From Zygnema cylindricum (taxonomy: Eukaryota > Streptophyta > Zygnematophyceae > Zygnematales > Zygnemataceae), in contig JBBHKE010000190.1 of NCBI GenBank assembly GCA_037447655.1, forward strand, positions 402,563-464,562: 62,000 nt of DNA, written 5' to 3'. How positions within the stretch are numbered: position 1 is the stretch's first letter; each line of letters starts with the position of its first letter. Position numbers and translations under genes: made by a program. The notes under the pieces were generated by a model, which was not told where the DNA came from, searched no databases, and saw only the letters and a program-made list of their open reading frames with translations. This document shows, in pieces, positions 11,395 to 23,073 of this stretch.

Positions 11395-11798
11395 TAAAAA
11401 TAGTACGCCGTACGAAAAATGGGCAAGAACCAAAGTACATCTCGCGTCCACAAGGACGGTGGGATCTACAGTACTGGTCTACAAGTGTTAAAAAAGTACG
11501 GTTTTTCCCCGTCGTTTTCGTAGAACATGCGAAAAAATAGTACGCCGTACGAAATAGTACTTACATTGTACGAAATTACGGACGGTAAGGACGGTGGCGA
11601 TCCACTGGCGGGACGGCGCGGCTGTTTCGATGACGTTTCGTGCGACGGAATGATCGAACGGCGGAGGTTTAACGCCGGGAATCCCGGAGAGTCAGAATAG
11701 ATTCTATATAAAATCGCGTACCAAAAAAGGAAAAGGATGCCGAAACAGTGAAAATCAGACGGCCCAAGATTACTCTTGGAACCTTGGGGAAGCGTCCA
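11091..11798. other. Non-coding stretch with a CT microsatellite
   Basis: Contains a (CT)n tract near 11360-11395 and repeated ACACGTGGCAGG words (11165 and 11206). No gene recognised. Confidence 0.45.
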
Positions 11799-11890
11799 CG
11801 TTTCACATTGCAATTATTTCGTAAACAACACAAAAAATATCCTTCGTTTCACATTGCAATTATTTCGTAAACAACACAAAAAATATCCTT
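11799..11890. repeat. Perfect 46-bp tandem duplication
   Basis: Bases 11799-11844 recur at 11845-11890 without change, indicating a recent event. Confidence 0.95.
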
Positions 11891-11990
11891 ACTTAATGGT
11901 ACGAAACTGTACGAACAACAAAGAACTATAGTACAGTACGGTGCCGTACAGTAACCAACGTTTTCCCTCATGGAGGAGCAGCGTTTTAGG

Positions 11991-12567
11991 TGCTGCATTC
12001 ACACTAGAAATGGATGATGAATGAGATGAGGAAATGAATGTCCTTTTTTTTTGGTTTGGACGTGAATCGCCCTTGACGTCATCTCACGTCAACAAAAACG
12101 TCGCGATGTGATTCATGTTGCCGTACGATTAGTCGCCAATCATAGATGTCCTATTCATACGGATTTGGACTTTTTTCCGATTACTACATAGTATTCGCTT
12201 GTTTCGTACAATTCGTAAAATTCGTACGTCACATACTGTACAGAAAATGTACGGACATTAAAAAAAAACGTTGCGTCATTTGCGCGCGCGTATTTTTTAT
12301 ATGTCCTCCACTCCGTCTTCAGAAGGAAGCCGCCGTTGGAGACGCCGTAAATTCCACCGCTCACCGCTTGCTTGCGCGTATTTTTATCTGAGCGGCGAGC
12401 CGCGGAATTTAAGGCGTCTCGCACGCGTATTTTTATCTGAGCGACAGGCCGCGAAATTTATGGCGTCTCGCACGCGTATTTTTATCTGAGCGGCGAGCCG
12501 CGGAATTTATGACGTCTCGCACACGTATTTTTATCTGAGCGGCGAGCCGCGGAATTTATAGCGTCTT
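11991..12567. mobile_element. TIR element, left part (split by the gypsy insertion)
   Basis: The first 50 bp (TGCTGCATTCACACTAGAAA...) are the reverse complement of 20883-20932 with about two mismatches. A shorter inverted match, ATAGATGTCCTAT-like, follows near 12144 and 20694. If the gypsy element is removed, the two parts give an element of about 1.15 kb whose centre is the 49-bp tandem array. The outer flanks both read AGG (11988-11990 and 20933-20935), a possible 3-bp target duplication. No transposase is visible, so it is non-autonomous and of unknown superfamily. Confidence 0.65.
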
Positions 12568-12572
12568 TGTAA
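12377..12572. repeat. 49-bp tandem repeat, four copies
   Basis: Units start CGTATTTTTATCTGAGC at 12377, 12426, 12475 and 12524, an exact 49-bp period. The last unit is cut by the gypsy insertion, and another unit appears at 20359-20405 on the far side. Confidence 0.95.
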
Positions 12573-13538
12573 CAGGATCTCCTACCTCTCAGAAAACCCC
12601 ATTATTACAAACAATCCCAACCACACATTCCACACATTGGAAAATACACATCCACATTGGACAACACTCACATAAGGATAAACTTTAAATTAGAAGAAGC
12701 TTCTGTCCACATAACATTAGCTTGGTCTCTTGCCCTCGTGGCTCAACCCTTCTTATTAAAGTGTTTTCCACTACCCTCCACTCTTTAATAATTCTATCTC
12801 TTAACTACTAAAATACTATTTAGTTAGTAAGAGATTTCAATGCAAAATGCCTTTTTCTCCAATTTGGTATTAATTGCTCAGGACGAAGATCAGCCAGAAT
12901 TTCCACAAATTTTTCCCAAAAGAAAAGATGTCTACTCTCCTCTTACACTTCACTATTTATCCATCATCGCCCTGGACTAGCCAGGCCAGAGTCAAAGCTC
13001 CGTTTGAACAGGCTTTTACCTGGGCCAATCATTGATCAGCAAGGACTCGGACTGACCAATGCAAAAGCGTGCGAAATCTCCCACTAACTACATAGCATTT
13101 CCTAACCAATCAAACACTACATTTTACTATATAGCATTTACGTGCAAAAGTGCACGCAAATCGAAACGCGACTTCGCACGATCGTGCGTCGCGAATTTAA
13201 CTTGCGAAACTACCTACGAAACTTACAAATTTGAATTATGACGTTTCGTACTAAAAATCGTACGAAACGAACCCTAATAGGTACCAAACCAATATTGGTA
13301 CTTTATATAGACGTACGCCTTAAATTCCGCGACCACTTTGACCCTTAACCCGTTTCAATGTTACCCACCTATTATTTTGACCCCTAGCTGTCACCTAAAT
13401 ACACCCATCGCTATATCTTTTGAAATAGGACTCTAAATCGCGCGATTCTTTCGCGGACGTCCATCAAATTTAGTACACTATGTTCATAACACCTAAATAC
13501 CCCTTTACAAACAAGTTCGATATGCTTTTACTGTTACA
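12568..13538 (-). repeat. 3' LTR of the gypsy element
   Basis: 971 bp, TG...CA ends with 8-bp terminal inverted repeats (TGTAACAG/CTGTTACA). It differs from the other LTR at about 11 sites. Confidence 0.96.
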
Positions 13539-13550
13539 TCATCCCCTCCT
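13539..13550 (-). promoter_or_regulatory. Polypurine tract of the gypsy element
   Basis: Minus-strand AGGAGGGGATGA lies immediately before the 3' LTR. In the family this primes plus-strand DNA synthesis. Confidence 0.75.
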
Positions 13551-13682
13551 TATTTTTAACTAACCTCAGTTAAAACTCTTTCATTCTCAAGACGAGACTT
13601 CTATATTATTATCCCTCGAATACCTTTGCAAAAACTCAGAATTTTCATCTTCTAAAGTTAACTCATCTTCTGGCCTTCCTAG

Positions 13683-15005
13683 CTAATGCACTTGCCAGAA
13701 TATAGTACTGCAGACCTTAAACCGTTGACCAACCCAATCTATTACCCATCTGTGAACCGCATGTTCTATAATTATTGAGGGATCCAATTCCAATTCTCCT
13801 TCAGTTGGTCGAAAATTTGCTAGTTTTAACTGGCTGATATGTATCACTGGATGAATTTTTATTGAAGGCGGAGAGTCCAATTTGGCAGCAACTAACGATA
13901 TCATCTCGATTACAGTAAATGGTCCGATGTACTTAGGAGCAAATTTCCCAGTAGGATCTCCTTATCTCTCGATCTTGCACCTGTAATGAGTTGTTGAAAG
14001 CCAAACCTTATCACCTGTGCTTACCATCGAATCACCGCGTTTGCGATTAGCATTTAGTTCTTGCCTTCTTTGTGCCTCCACTAATGCATCTCGTACCGTT
14101 TTCCAAACTGTTTGAATATATTCCCAAAATTCCATTCCAAAACCCCTATTCTGTTTTGTGACCCCTGTTAATAAGTCTAATGCTTCTCTCGGTTGGTATC
14201 CGTATACAACTTCAAACGGTGAGAATCCTGTACTAGCATGTTTACATGAATTGTATGCAAATTCCATTAATGGCAGTTTAGATTCCCATATGTTCTGAAC
14301 TCCACTGCAAACATTCATAAGCATTTGTTCCAGTGTACGATTCATCCTTTCTGTTTGTCCATCTGTCTGAGGATGATAAGAGGTACTCATTTTTAATTCA
14401 GTACCCAAATTTTGTTGCAATTCTTTCCAAAATTCAGATGTAGATTTAGAATCCCTATCACTGACTATAGACAGGGGAACTCCATGATGTCTGACCACGT
14501 TGTCAAAATATAACTTTGCAATATCTACAACTGAATGAGTAGTTTTGCAAGATAAAAAGATTGCCATTTTACTGAACCTATCGACTACGACCATGATACT
14601 GTCATTTCTTCTACATGTAGCTAGTAACCTAACAATAAAATCCATACTGATAGATTCCCATGGTCTTTCGGGGATATCTAAAGGTTTTAAGAGACCTCTA
14701 GGTTTCTGGTTACTAGGTTTACTCTGTTGGCAAGGGACACAACTTTCCACGTGTTTCGACACCTCCTTTGCCATCTTTGGCCAAAACAATCTACTCTGCA
14801 ACCGACTAAGAGTTTTATCTCGACCAAGATGTCCTAAATGCTCATGGGCTTCCTGTAAAAGTTGTTTTCTCAAGTCTCCCATTTCAGGAATGCATAACCT
14901 ATCCCCTGTTTGCAAATACAGTAAACCATCTTCTATTCTAAAGTTTTTGACATGCCTCTCATTCAGTGGGTCAGAATTCCCTCCCGAAATATTCTTGCAA
15001 ATCAC
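13683..15005 (-). pseudogene. Gypsy integrase, C-terminal part of Pol (one internal stop)
   Basis: Integrase inserts the element cDNA into the genome. Visible in order: an HHCC zinc-binding region with HEHLGH and CVPC, a catalytic core with Asp in MDFIVRL, Asp in SDRDSK and Glu in the HPQTDGQTERMNRT block, and a GDKVWLS segment near residue 335. After an in-frame TAA at 13962-13964 the same frame continues to 13683 with the KIHPVIHISQLK motif that closes many gypsy integrases. No chromodomain is obvious after it. All three catalytic residues of the DDE triad are present, so this module is the best preserved part of the element. The start is nominal, because integrase is normally released from a polyprotein. 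Confidence 0.9.
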
Positions 15006-15046
15006 AACAAAATAAGGATCTTTATCATAACCGTATCTAACTGTAT

Positions 15047-16298
15047 CTAAAACAATTCATCATAAACCATAACACTTATTTCAAAACATCTACTTAATGG
15101 ATCAGCGACTACATTTGTTTTCCCAGGAATATGTTTGACATTAAATTTGAAATATGCTAATTTTTGCATCCACCTAACCTGTCTGCCAGTCATAATCTGC
15201 GCATCACTTAATCTCTGTAAATAAGAGAGTGCTTTATTATCACAGTGAACTGTAAATTCTTTATTAAGCAAATAACAACGCCATTTCACCAAGGCATGTA
15301 GAATTGCAAGTAATTCTTTTTCCTGTGCTGTATAGTTGTTTTCAGCATCATTGAATTTTTTTGGACTCAAAAGCAATAGGATGAAAGTGTTTGCCGACTT
15401 TTTGACTTATGACTGCACCTAGACCTTTATCAGATGCATCTGTGGTGATCAAAACTTCAAATTCCACGGCAAGGTCAAGATACACTAGTGTAGGGGCAGA
15501 GGTCAACTTCCCTTTTAATTCGTCGAATGCTCCCTCCTGATCAGCTCCCCACACAAACGTCTCCTTCTCCCGAAGTAAATCCGTCAAAGGTGCGGCGATC
15601 ATACTGAAGTTCCTAATAAATTTCTTGTAATAAGTGGCCAATCCCAAAAACGATCTAACTTGTGTGACATTAGTAGGTTGTTTCCAATTTTGGATTGCTA
15701 AAATTTTGGATGGGTCTGTTTTAATACCTTCCCCACTAACTATATGTCCCAAAAATAATTGTTCACTTTTAAGAAAACTAGATTTTGACAATTTTCCATA
15801 TAATTTTCTTTCTCTTAACCTTTCCAACACTCTTTTTAAATGAATTACATGTTGTTCTTTAGATTCACTGTAGACTAAAATATTATCTATAAACACTTGG
15901 ACAAACTCATCTATGTAATCTGAAAAAGTTTGGTTCATTAATCTTTAGTAAGTAGGCGGTGCATTCGTTAAGCCGAATGGCATCACTATCCATTCGAAAT
16001 GACCCACCCTAGTCTTGATAGCAGTTTTATCAACATCTTCAATTCTAATTGGCACTTGATTAAAGCCACTACGCAGGTCAATCAACGAAAATACTTTAAC
16101 ACCTTTTAAACGATCTATCGAATCAGAAAATTAAAGGTAACGGATACTTATCCTTCACCGTAATCTTGTTGAGACTACGATAATCGACACACATTCTCAA
16201 CGTTCCGTCCTTCTTTTTTACGAAAAGAACTGGTGCTCCGTACAGTGATTTGCTCGGTTGAATATGTCGTTTCTCTAGGAGTTCTTTGATCTGTTTCT
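15047..16298 (-). pseudogene. Gypsy reverse transcriptase and RNase H, frameshifted
   Basis: Copies element RNA into DNA. The RT N-terminal part ([18 protein letters not shown]) is at about 16150-16260. It is in a different frame from the protease upstream and from the rest of RT (15348-16130). A stop TAA at 15945-15947 interrupts the frame just before RLMNQTF. The catalytic YxDD box reads FIDN, with the second Asp replaced by Asn (codon 15882-15884), which should inactivate the enzyme. Another frameshift near 15350-15376 separates RT from RNase H (15047-15376), which shows the YTAQEKELLAI and VHCDNKAL motifs and a GKTNVVADPLSR tail. I count at least three frameshifts and one stop. Confidence 0.9.
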
Positions 16299-17298
16299 TT
16301 AACTCCTCTTGCTCAAAGAAAATGTGTTTATAAATTCCTGTGACGAAGGATTACATCCAGGTTCAAGGTTAATAACATGTTCTACATCTGGGGAAGGTGG
16401 CCTCCCTAAGGGTAAGTCATTTGGGAAAACATCTCTAAATTCAAAAATCAAATCTTTAGAAGCAGCATCAGATGTATTAATGTCAGTTACAAAATCAGAT
16501 TTTTGTTTTTCCAAAGTTTTAGTGGTGTCTGATTTAGGGATGACATCAACGTTAGTGTTTTCTCCCCCCCTTTCATCAATAACTGCCTCAGTTACTAATA
16601 ACAAGAAAGCATGATTTGTTTTATCTTTTAAGTGCTTTTTAAATTGTTTAGCAGATATCAAACCTTCCACTCTCAATCTGGTTATGTTGTTTATATGATT
16701 CCTATGCAATTTCTTAGGAGATAATGATTGCAAAACCTTCCAACCGTTTTCAGACTTCACCTTCAAGGTGATAATTTCCCAATTAATTTGAGGATTGTAT
16801 TCAGTTAACCAAGGCTTTCCTAAAATTAGTTCTTCACTTCCCAAATTCATTATCTCACACACCACTTTCATTTTATGACCCTGGATATCAACTTTTATCG
16901 TGTCAGTTTGTAAGTCTAATGTGGACTTATTACCATTTGCCACTTGAACATGTAAAGGCTTTTCCCTTATGACAGTAGGAATTTTATTTTCCTCTACATA
17001 CTTATATAAAATAAAAATATGTGTGGCACCTGAATCAACCATTACTTTCAACGGTTTTCCTTCCACTAATGACTCGAATCTAATCAAACTGTGTCTGGTG
17101 TCATCATTACTTAACTGTCCTAACATAGGTCTGTTGTTGAGAATTTCATCAAAAGGATTCTTTAAACTATGCAGTGTAGTGAGAATCATAATAAATTCAG
17201 ATATCCTAACTTTTCCATTCATTAATTTGCCCTCCAAAGTTAACTCTTTAACTTCTGGATCCGGTTGACTAAACTGAGGACTTTCAGTTAGTCCTTTC
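16299..17298 (-). pseudogene. Gypsy aspartic protease and start of RT (pol frame)
   Basis: The frame is -1 relative to gag and is open from the gag/pol overlap to a stop at 16299. The retroviral-type aspartic protease active site reads VDSGATHIFI, in the middle of the module, followed by LILGKPWL, typical of gypsy proteases. The C-terminal end (FRDVFPNDLPLG) is the normal lead-in to RT, but the frame then ends in a short unrelated tail, showing a frameshift near 16300-16340. The first codon is not an ATG. Entry by -1 ribosomal frameshifting from gag is likely. Confidence 0.85.
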
Positions 17299-18610
17299 TG
17301 TTTCCCACCTCCTGGGCTTCCTGCTCAGCTAGGTATAATGCAATATCCTCTTGGAGACCTTCATTTACATCGACTGTTTTGAGAGAGCCTTTATCTGTAC
17401 AGTCTTTAGCGTAATGATCTGGACCTCCGCATTTGAAACAAGTGACTTTTTTTTTGGGTTTTGTGCACTCTCTACTAAAATGTCCCTCCTCTCCACAGTT
17501 ATAACAGTTAATATTTTTCAATTGTGCACACTAAAATGCTCTATGACCCTTTTTCTGACAAATAGTGCATGTGGGGATGGTAAGGTTAGGCTTCTGAGCA
17601 TTAATGTTTGGTTTAGGACTTTTAATGTACCCCCCTCTATTCTTAAATTTATTTCCTACATTAACACTATGTCCACCCCTTTGATTTCCCCTGGAGATAT
17701 TTTGCCTATTCACCAGACCAGTATTCAGACCCTCTTCAACAAATTCCTCCTCATCCCACTGTGATACTTCATTTAAATTACCCCTGAGTGATCGAGTTTC
17801 CCGATTATACCCCAACTGATCCTCTAATTCCAATGACTTATCTTGTAATTCCTTCAAATTATTAAAATTTTGATGTTTTAGCTCTGATTTCAGTATAGGA
17901 TTCAAATTGTTCAAGAAATGCAATTTAGCCATTTTATCAGTCAAACATATGACATGAATGCTAGATGAGTCAAATTCCACAATATAATCCTTCACAGATT
18001 CAGTCTGTTTACAATTCAACCACTTTTCTTCCATTCTGGATTTAAATGTGACTGACAAGAAACGTGATTTGATCGCGGTTTTAAAAGTTTCCCAATCAGC
18101 ATTATCAGGAATCAATTTAGACCTTCTCTGAGTATAATACCAAATTTGAGCATCGCCTTTCAGACAGCTAACTGCCAAAGAAGTGTAATCATCACGATCG
18201 CAATTTCTAGACTCCAAATAATACTCCATATGAAAAATCCAAGCATCCAACTCATCGATCCTATAACCATCAAACGATGGTGCCTCACTAATAGACAATT
18301 TCAGATCCCTTATCTTCTTAGGTCTATCATGATCATCCTCCCTAAAACTGGCATTTCTTTTACTACTCTCACCCTTTTGGTCATTCATATTATTGTTGGT
18401 CAGAATTCAGTTAATAAGTTCATATAATTTCTCATTTGAAACATTTCCATTTTCTTTAACAACTTTCAATTCACTTTTCAATTCGGAAATGGTTTCATCC
18501 TCAGCGGCAGAATGATTATTAAATCTTTTTACCAATTTCACAGTTCGCTTCTTCAACACATTCAAAGCATTCTCCATTTCACGTCTCCATGCAAAATTTG
18601 CCATTATCAC
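17288..18610 (-). pseudogene. Gypsy Gag with three CCHC zinc knuckles, two internal stops
   Basis: Gag forms the virus-like particle and binds element RNA. Three open segments lie in one frame. 18407-18610 is a charged, probably coiled-coil N-terminus and ends in TAA. 17531-18388 carries the retrotransposon gag domain with W/Y motifs such as GDAQIWYYTQ. 17288-17521 is the nucleocapsid. A TAG at 17531-17533 lies inside the first zinc knuckle (CTICQKKGH...). The second and third knuckles (CYNCGEEGHFSREC and CFKCGGPDHYAKDC) are intact. The reading frame ends just after the frameshift heptamer. The stops make it a pseudogene unless they are read through. Confidence 0.88.
17300..17306 (-). promoter_or_regulatory. 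Candidate -1 ribosomal frameshift site GGGAAAC between gag and pol
   Basis: In the gag frame the codons read G|GGA|AAC, the X_XXY_YYZ form. The gag stop codon follows 9 nt downstream of the heptamer (17288-17290). After a one-base backward slip the frame continues into protease without a stop. GGGAAAC is a known efficient retroviral slippery heptamer. A downstream stimulatory structure was not verified. Confidence 0.6.
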
Positions 18611-19368
18611 ACAATTAAATCAAACAAAAGTAAAGATAGAGTATAATTTCCCAAAGAAATTTGCTGCAGATTTGAAGTCCTCAGGTTGCTCTAATCCAAA
18701 ACTTCTTCTCTTTAACAAATCCTTTGAAAAGATCAAGATCTGAGAGATTAAAAAGACATTGACTACAAGTTAGTACAAATTCAAATTTTCAATTTCCCAA
18801 CATTGAAACAAAAGGTAAAAATTTCCCCACATATTTTGCAACAGCAAAATTGAAAGCTCTCAAAGGTAAGATTTAACCATATATTTTGCAATAGCATAAT
18901 TGAAATCAATCAAAGGTAACGATTTAGGGTTTGAAAAGTTTTGAGTCATTTCTGGACTCCTTTGCTCTTGAAGAAGTAAAGTACTCCACTTTTCTTCTTC
19001 TCCGTTAGCAAATTTCCCACTTCCCACTACATCTGGATCTTTTACTCTTTAATCCTCACATCCTCACCCTTCATGGCTTCAAGCCCTCCCTCAACACATG
19101 AATCATTGCTAGGGGAAGGCAAGTTTGTTTGGCCTCTAGGTAATTGGAGTGAGCTTCAGCGGTGGCTACACTGCCCACCCCGCCTGAGTCCTTAGGACCT
19201 AAGCACGCCCCACATCTAACCAGCGGCCGTTGGCAGTGTGGTCACTTAGTTTCCCTCCAATCCCCTACCACTTCTCATTGTGGTTCTACCGACACAGGTT
19301 AGAGCACCCTCACCGGTCACGGCAATCGATGTTCGGGTGAGCAAACTTCTCCCTGGTTTCTAACCAAA
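18611..19368 (-). other. Untranslated leader of the gypsy element
   Basis: Region between primer-binding site and gag. No open frame of note. It contains an imperfect direct repeat built on CATATATTTTGCAACAGCAAAATTGAAA (about 18829 and 18880). Confidence 0.7.
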
Positions 19369-19380
19369 GCTTTGATACCA
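19369..19380 (-). promoter_or_regulatory. Primer-binding site of the gypsy element (initiator tRNA-Met 3' end)
   Basis: Minus-strand TGGTATCAAAGC lies two bases inside the 5' LTR. It differs at one base from TGGTATCAGAGC, the complement of the 3' end of plant initiator tRNA-Met. Confidence 0.85.
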
Positions 19381-19382
19381 TA

Positions 19383-20353
19383 TGTAACAGGATCTCCTAC
19401 CTCTCCGAAAACCCCATTACTACAAACAATCCCAACCACACATTCCACACATTGGAAAATACACATCCACATTGGACAACACTCACATAAGGATAAACTT
19501 TAAATTAGAAGAAGCTTCTGTCCACATAACATTAGCTTGGTCTCTTGCCCTCGTGGCTCAACCCTTCTTATTAAAGTGTTTTCCACTACCCTCCACTCTT
19601 TGATAATTCTATCTCTTAACTACTAAAATACTATTTAGTTAGTAAGAGATTTCAATGCAAAATGCCTTTTTCTCCAATTTGGAATTAATCGCTCAGGACG
19701 AAGATCAGCCAGAATTTCCACAAATTTTTCCCAAAAGAAAAGATGTCTACTCTCCTCTTACACTTCACTATTTATCCATCATCGCCCTGGACTAGCCAGG
19801 CTAGAGTCAAAGCTCCGTTTGAACAGGCTTTTACCTGGGCCAATCATTGATCAGCAAGGACTCGGACTGACCAATGCAAAAGCGTGCGAAATCTCCCACT
19901 TACTACATAGCATTTCCTAACCAATCAAACACTACATTTTACTATATAGCATTTACGTGCAAAAGTGCACGCAAATCGAAACGCGACTTCGCACGATCGT
20001 GCGTCGCGAATTTAACTTGCGAAACTACCTACGAAACTTACAAATTTGAATTATGACGTTTCGTACTAAAAATCGTACGAAACGAACCATAATAGGTACC
20101 AAACCAATATTGGTACTTTATATAGACGTACGCCTTAAATTCCGCGACTACTTTGACCCTTAACCCGTTTCAATGTTACCCACCTATTATTTTGACCCCT
20201 AGCTGTCACCTAAATACACCCATCGCTATATCTTTTGAAATAGGACTCTAAATCGCGCGATTCTTTCGCGGACGTCCATCAAATTTAGTACTCTATGTTC
20301 ATAACACCTAAATACCCCTTTACAAACAAGTTCGATCTGCTTTTACTGTTACA
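19383..20353 (-). repeat. 5' LTR of the gypsy element
   Basis: 971 bp, the same length and ends as the 3' LTR. On the minus strand this copy would carry the promoter. Confidence 0.96.
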
Positions 20354-20358
20354 GTCTT

Positions 20359-20932
20359 GCACGCGTATTTTTATCCAAGCGGCAGGCTGCGGAATTTATG
20401 GCGTCTCTAATGGCGGCTTCCTTGAGCCGTTTTGCTTCATTTGCGCGCGCGTATTTTCATCTGTCCTCCACTCCGTCTTCAAAAGGAAGCCGCTGTTGGA
20501 AACGCCATAAATTCTGGCGCTCGCTGCTAGTTTGTTGCATTTATCAGTTTTTTTACGGTATTGAATATTTAAAATTTTATTAGTACTTGTTAGAAAAGTA
20601 TGCATTTTACCAACAAATTGTAAAAGTTTGAAATTGTTTTATGCGCACGGAACGTAGTATTCGTTGGATTACTCCGTGCGTTTTATGCGCATAGGACATC
20701 TATGTCGCCGATTACTCAAATTCGTCCGTACCATTCATTTATTCATTCAGGATACAACTTCATGTTTTTTTCAAAGTCGGATTTCTACATTGCGAAAAGG
20801 TCTCCAAAAAGGTTGACAGCCGAGCGGTCGACCTGTTTGGCGCTTGTGTTTTTGTTTTTTTGCGGAATGAATGGCACGGGATCATTCATTACCTCATCTC
20901 ATTCATCATCCATTTCTAGTGTGAATGCAGCA
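20359..20932. mobile_element. TIR element, right part (split by the gypsy insertion)
   Basis: Starts with another unit of the 49-bp array, then a ~105-bp block (20434-20535) that is a direct repeat of 12276-12376. It ends with the inverted terminal repeat (20883-20932) matching 11991-12040. Confidence 0.65.
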
Positions 20933-21308
20933 AGGGAGAGGGAAAATAAAATATAGGAAAGCATCTGACAACCAAATGTACGGCACTCTGCATCCACTTG
21001 TGTAAGAAAAGGCCACGTGGCACTTCTGGAACCGCTCGCATGTTATGTACCTCGAGAGAATCTAATAGATCGTTTGACAGACCATATCCGTTAGATTCTG
21101 CGGGATTCTGTTTGCACGAAATAATAAAAATGTTTTTGACATTTTGGACATACAGTTAACGGGTTAAGTATAGCCGAGTAGTATTTTGTCGTTTCTTTTC
21201 AATGTGAATCTTTTGTTCTATGTGTACAGTAGTGGTATTAGACATTGGGGGGAGGGCCTATTTGACGGGCGGCGGAGACCTTCGAGGAGGATTTTGCGCG
21301 GCAATGTA
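20933..21308. other. Non-coding stretch
   Basis: No gene or clear repeat recognised. Confidence 0.4.
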
Positions 21309-21426
21309 AATCCCTCCCAATTATAGATAAGGACAAAAAAAATCCCTCCCAGTTATCAATAAGGACAAAAAAACTCCCATTAAGAACAAAAAAAATCCCT
21401 CCCAGTTATCAATAAGGACAAAAAAT
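21309..21426. repeat. Short tandem repeat, unit about 33 bp
   Basis: Three units built on AATCCCTCCCAGTTATCAAT followed by AAGGACAAAAA, with a partial unit between the second and third. Confidence 0.8.
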
Positions 21427-22944
21427 TATCGCGCGAAGGGCGAGAGAATTTTTTTTAGGAGTCGCCTTGCTCATTACGTCCAATGGACAAAAAAAACAAA
21501 AAGAAAACAAAGTGTTCATACTAGAGCGTTCTCAAATAGAGCATTCCCTACAAATAGCGTCAAGCGCGTCGCATGAGAACATGTAAATCACGTTCATCAC
21601 TCAAAATATCAACATAATTTAATCATCAAACACTTTAAGCACTATCATTCAATCTGTCAAACAAGGTGAGCCGCGTGTCACGTGAGAACACTTCACCTAT
21701 GACATTAAAAACAAAAAAAAGTAGAGTCAGGGTAGAATTCCATTAGGCGGTCAAGTAAATATAGAAATTCTACCAGCATCGTCTACTGGAAGACTATTCC
21801 ATTTTGTCGGGCCAGTAATAAACCTTCCTCAATTATGATTGGCGCCACGTAGGCTAGAGTCCAAATTTTGAAAATCTTCAAGAAAATCTTTAAACGGAAA
21901 GTCATAACAAAATATCTATAGACCGAAGGTAGTTAATGATTAGAACGTAAAGTTTGCGGCCAAATTTTTGATTTTGAAAATTTATATCAAAATTTCGAAA
22001 CCGAATGGCAAAAAGACGCGGCAAACTTTGAATGTCGGTGGATGTCAAACAGAGCGTGCGAAAATATTTTCGGCTCACCTGCATCCAGCGTGGCAGGTGG
22101 CAAATGGATTGTACGGCGTGTAGACTTGTGATTGCTTGTTCAAAGCAGATATTTTTTTGCAATTTTCATGTGTACCAATGGTACACGACCTAGTATTGAG
22201 CAACTCTCCACACGAGGAGAGAATCTTCACACTGGATGATGGGCGCGATTGCTTTGCGATTTTAAAAAAGTGGAATATCCAACGGCCAGGAATTACGCCT
22301 ACATCATTCAAGCTTCCCTGACTGCTTTCCAGTAACGATATTTCGGCTAAAAAAAAAAAAATTAAGGTATGGCCTGGTACGGCGCAGTACGAAAACGTAC
22401 GGCGTCTTGTAACGAACTACACTTTTCATCTAATGGAATTCTACCCCCAGTCATATTGTCGTTTGTCGAGGCAGGCGAATTTTTTTTTTAGTACGTTACG
22501 TGAAATGAGGATTATACGCGGAGAGTACAAAAGTATCGTACTGTCATCATTAAATGATTATTTTGAAAGGAGGAGGTAGTTTGAAAGTGGAGAAGTTATG
22601 TGTATTCAAATTTTTAAAGTACAAGACAATTCCGCGTGTACAATTTACTTAGGGTTAAATTCCATTAGGACATTCTGTAATTGTACGACCAACATTATAT
22701 GATGCTACAATTTGAACGAAGTTCAATTGCGCAGTCTGTAATCCACGTTTTCGTAATTTAGTGGTACCACGTGAGTTAACATCGGATATTGAAAATCGTC
22801 AATGATTTTCACACCGACCAAAAATCTTCATTTACGAACCATGTACATGCGTAACAGGTCATTGTTCAGCACAACTTATATACTCTTTGTTTAGACGCCT
22901 TGTCAGATGCCACCACATTTTTTTTAGGGTTTCTATTTTTTCGC
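21427..22944. other. Non-coding stretch
   Basis: Only short frames without motifs. Scattered GTACG-rich words occur, as elsewhere in the window. Confidence 0.4.
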
Positions 22945-23073
22945 GTGACGAATGAGTGTTGCCAAAAATAGTGTGACGAATGGGGAACGTTGCCAGAAAT
23001 ATTATGACCAAAGGGTGCTAACACAAATAGTGTGACGAATGGGCGCTATCAGAAATAGCGTGACGAAAGTGCG
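22945..23073. repeat. Degenerate 28-30 bp tandem repeat
   Basis: Five units starting GTGACGAA or a variant at 22945, 22973, 23002, 23032 and 23060, each with a (T)GCCA/ATCAGAAATA-like second half. Confidence 0.75.

Larger units (their letters stand above)
12568..20353 (-). mobile_element. Full-length Ty3/gypsy LTR retrotransposon
   Basis: A complete element of 7,786 bp read on the minus strand. It has two 971-bp LTRs (12568-13538 and 19383-20353) starting TGTAACAG and ending CTGTTACA, and differing at roughly 11 positions. A 5-bp target duplication GTCTT flanks it (12563-12567 and 20354-20358). A primer-binding site and polypurine tract sit next to the LTRs. Internal order is gag, protease, RT, RNase H, integrase, diagnostic of Ty3/gypsy. 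The high LTR identity says insertion was recent. The genes nevertheless carry several stops and frameshifts, so the element was probably mobilised in trans or copied when already defective. Confidence 0.96.
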
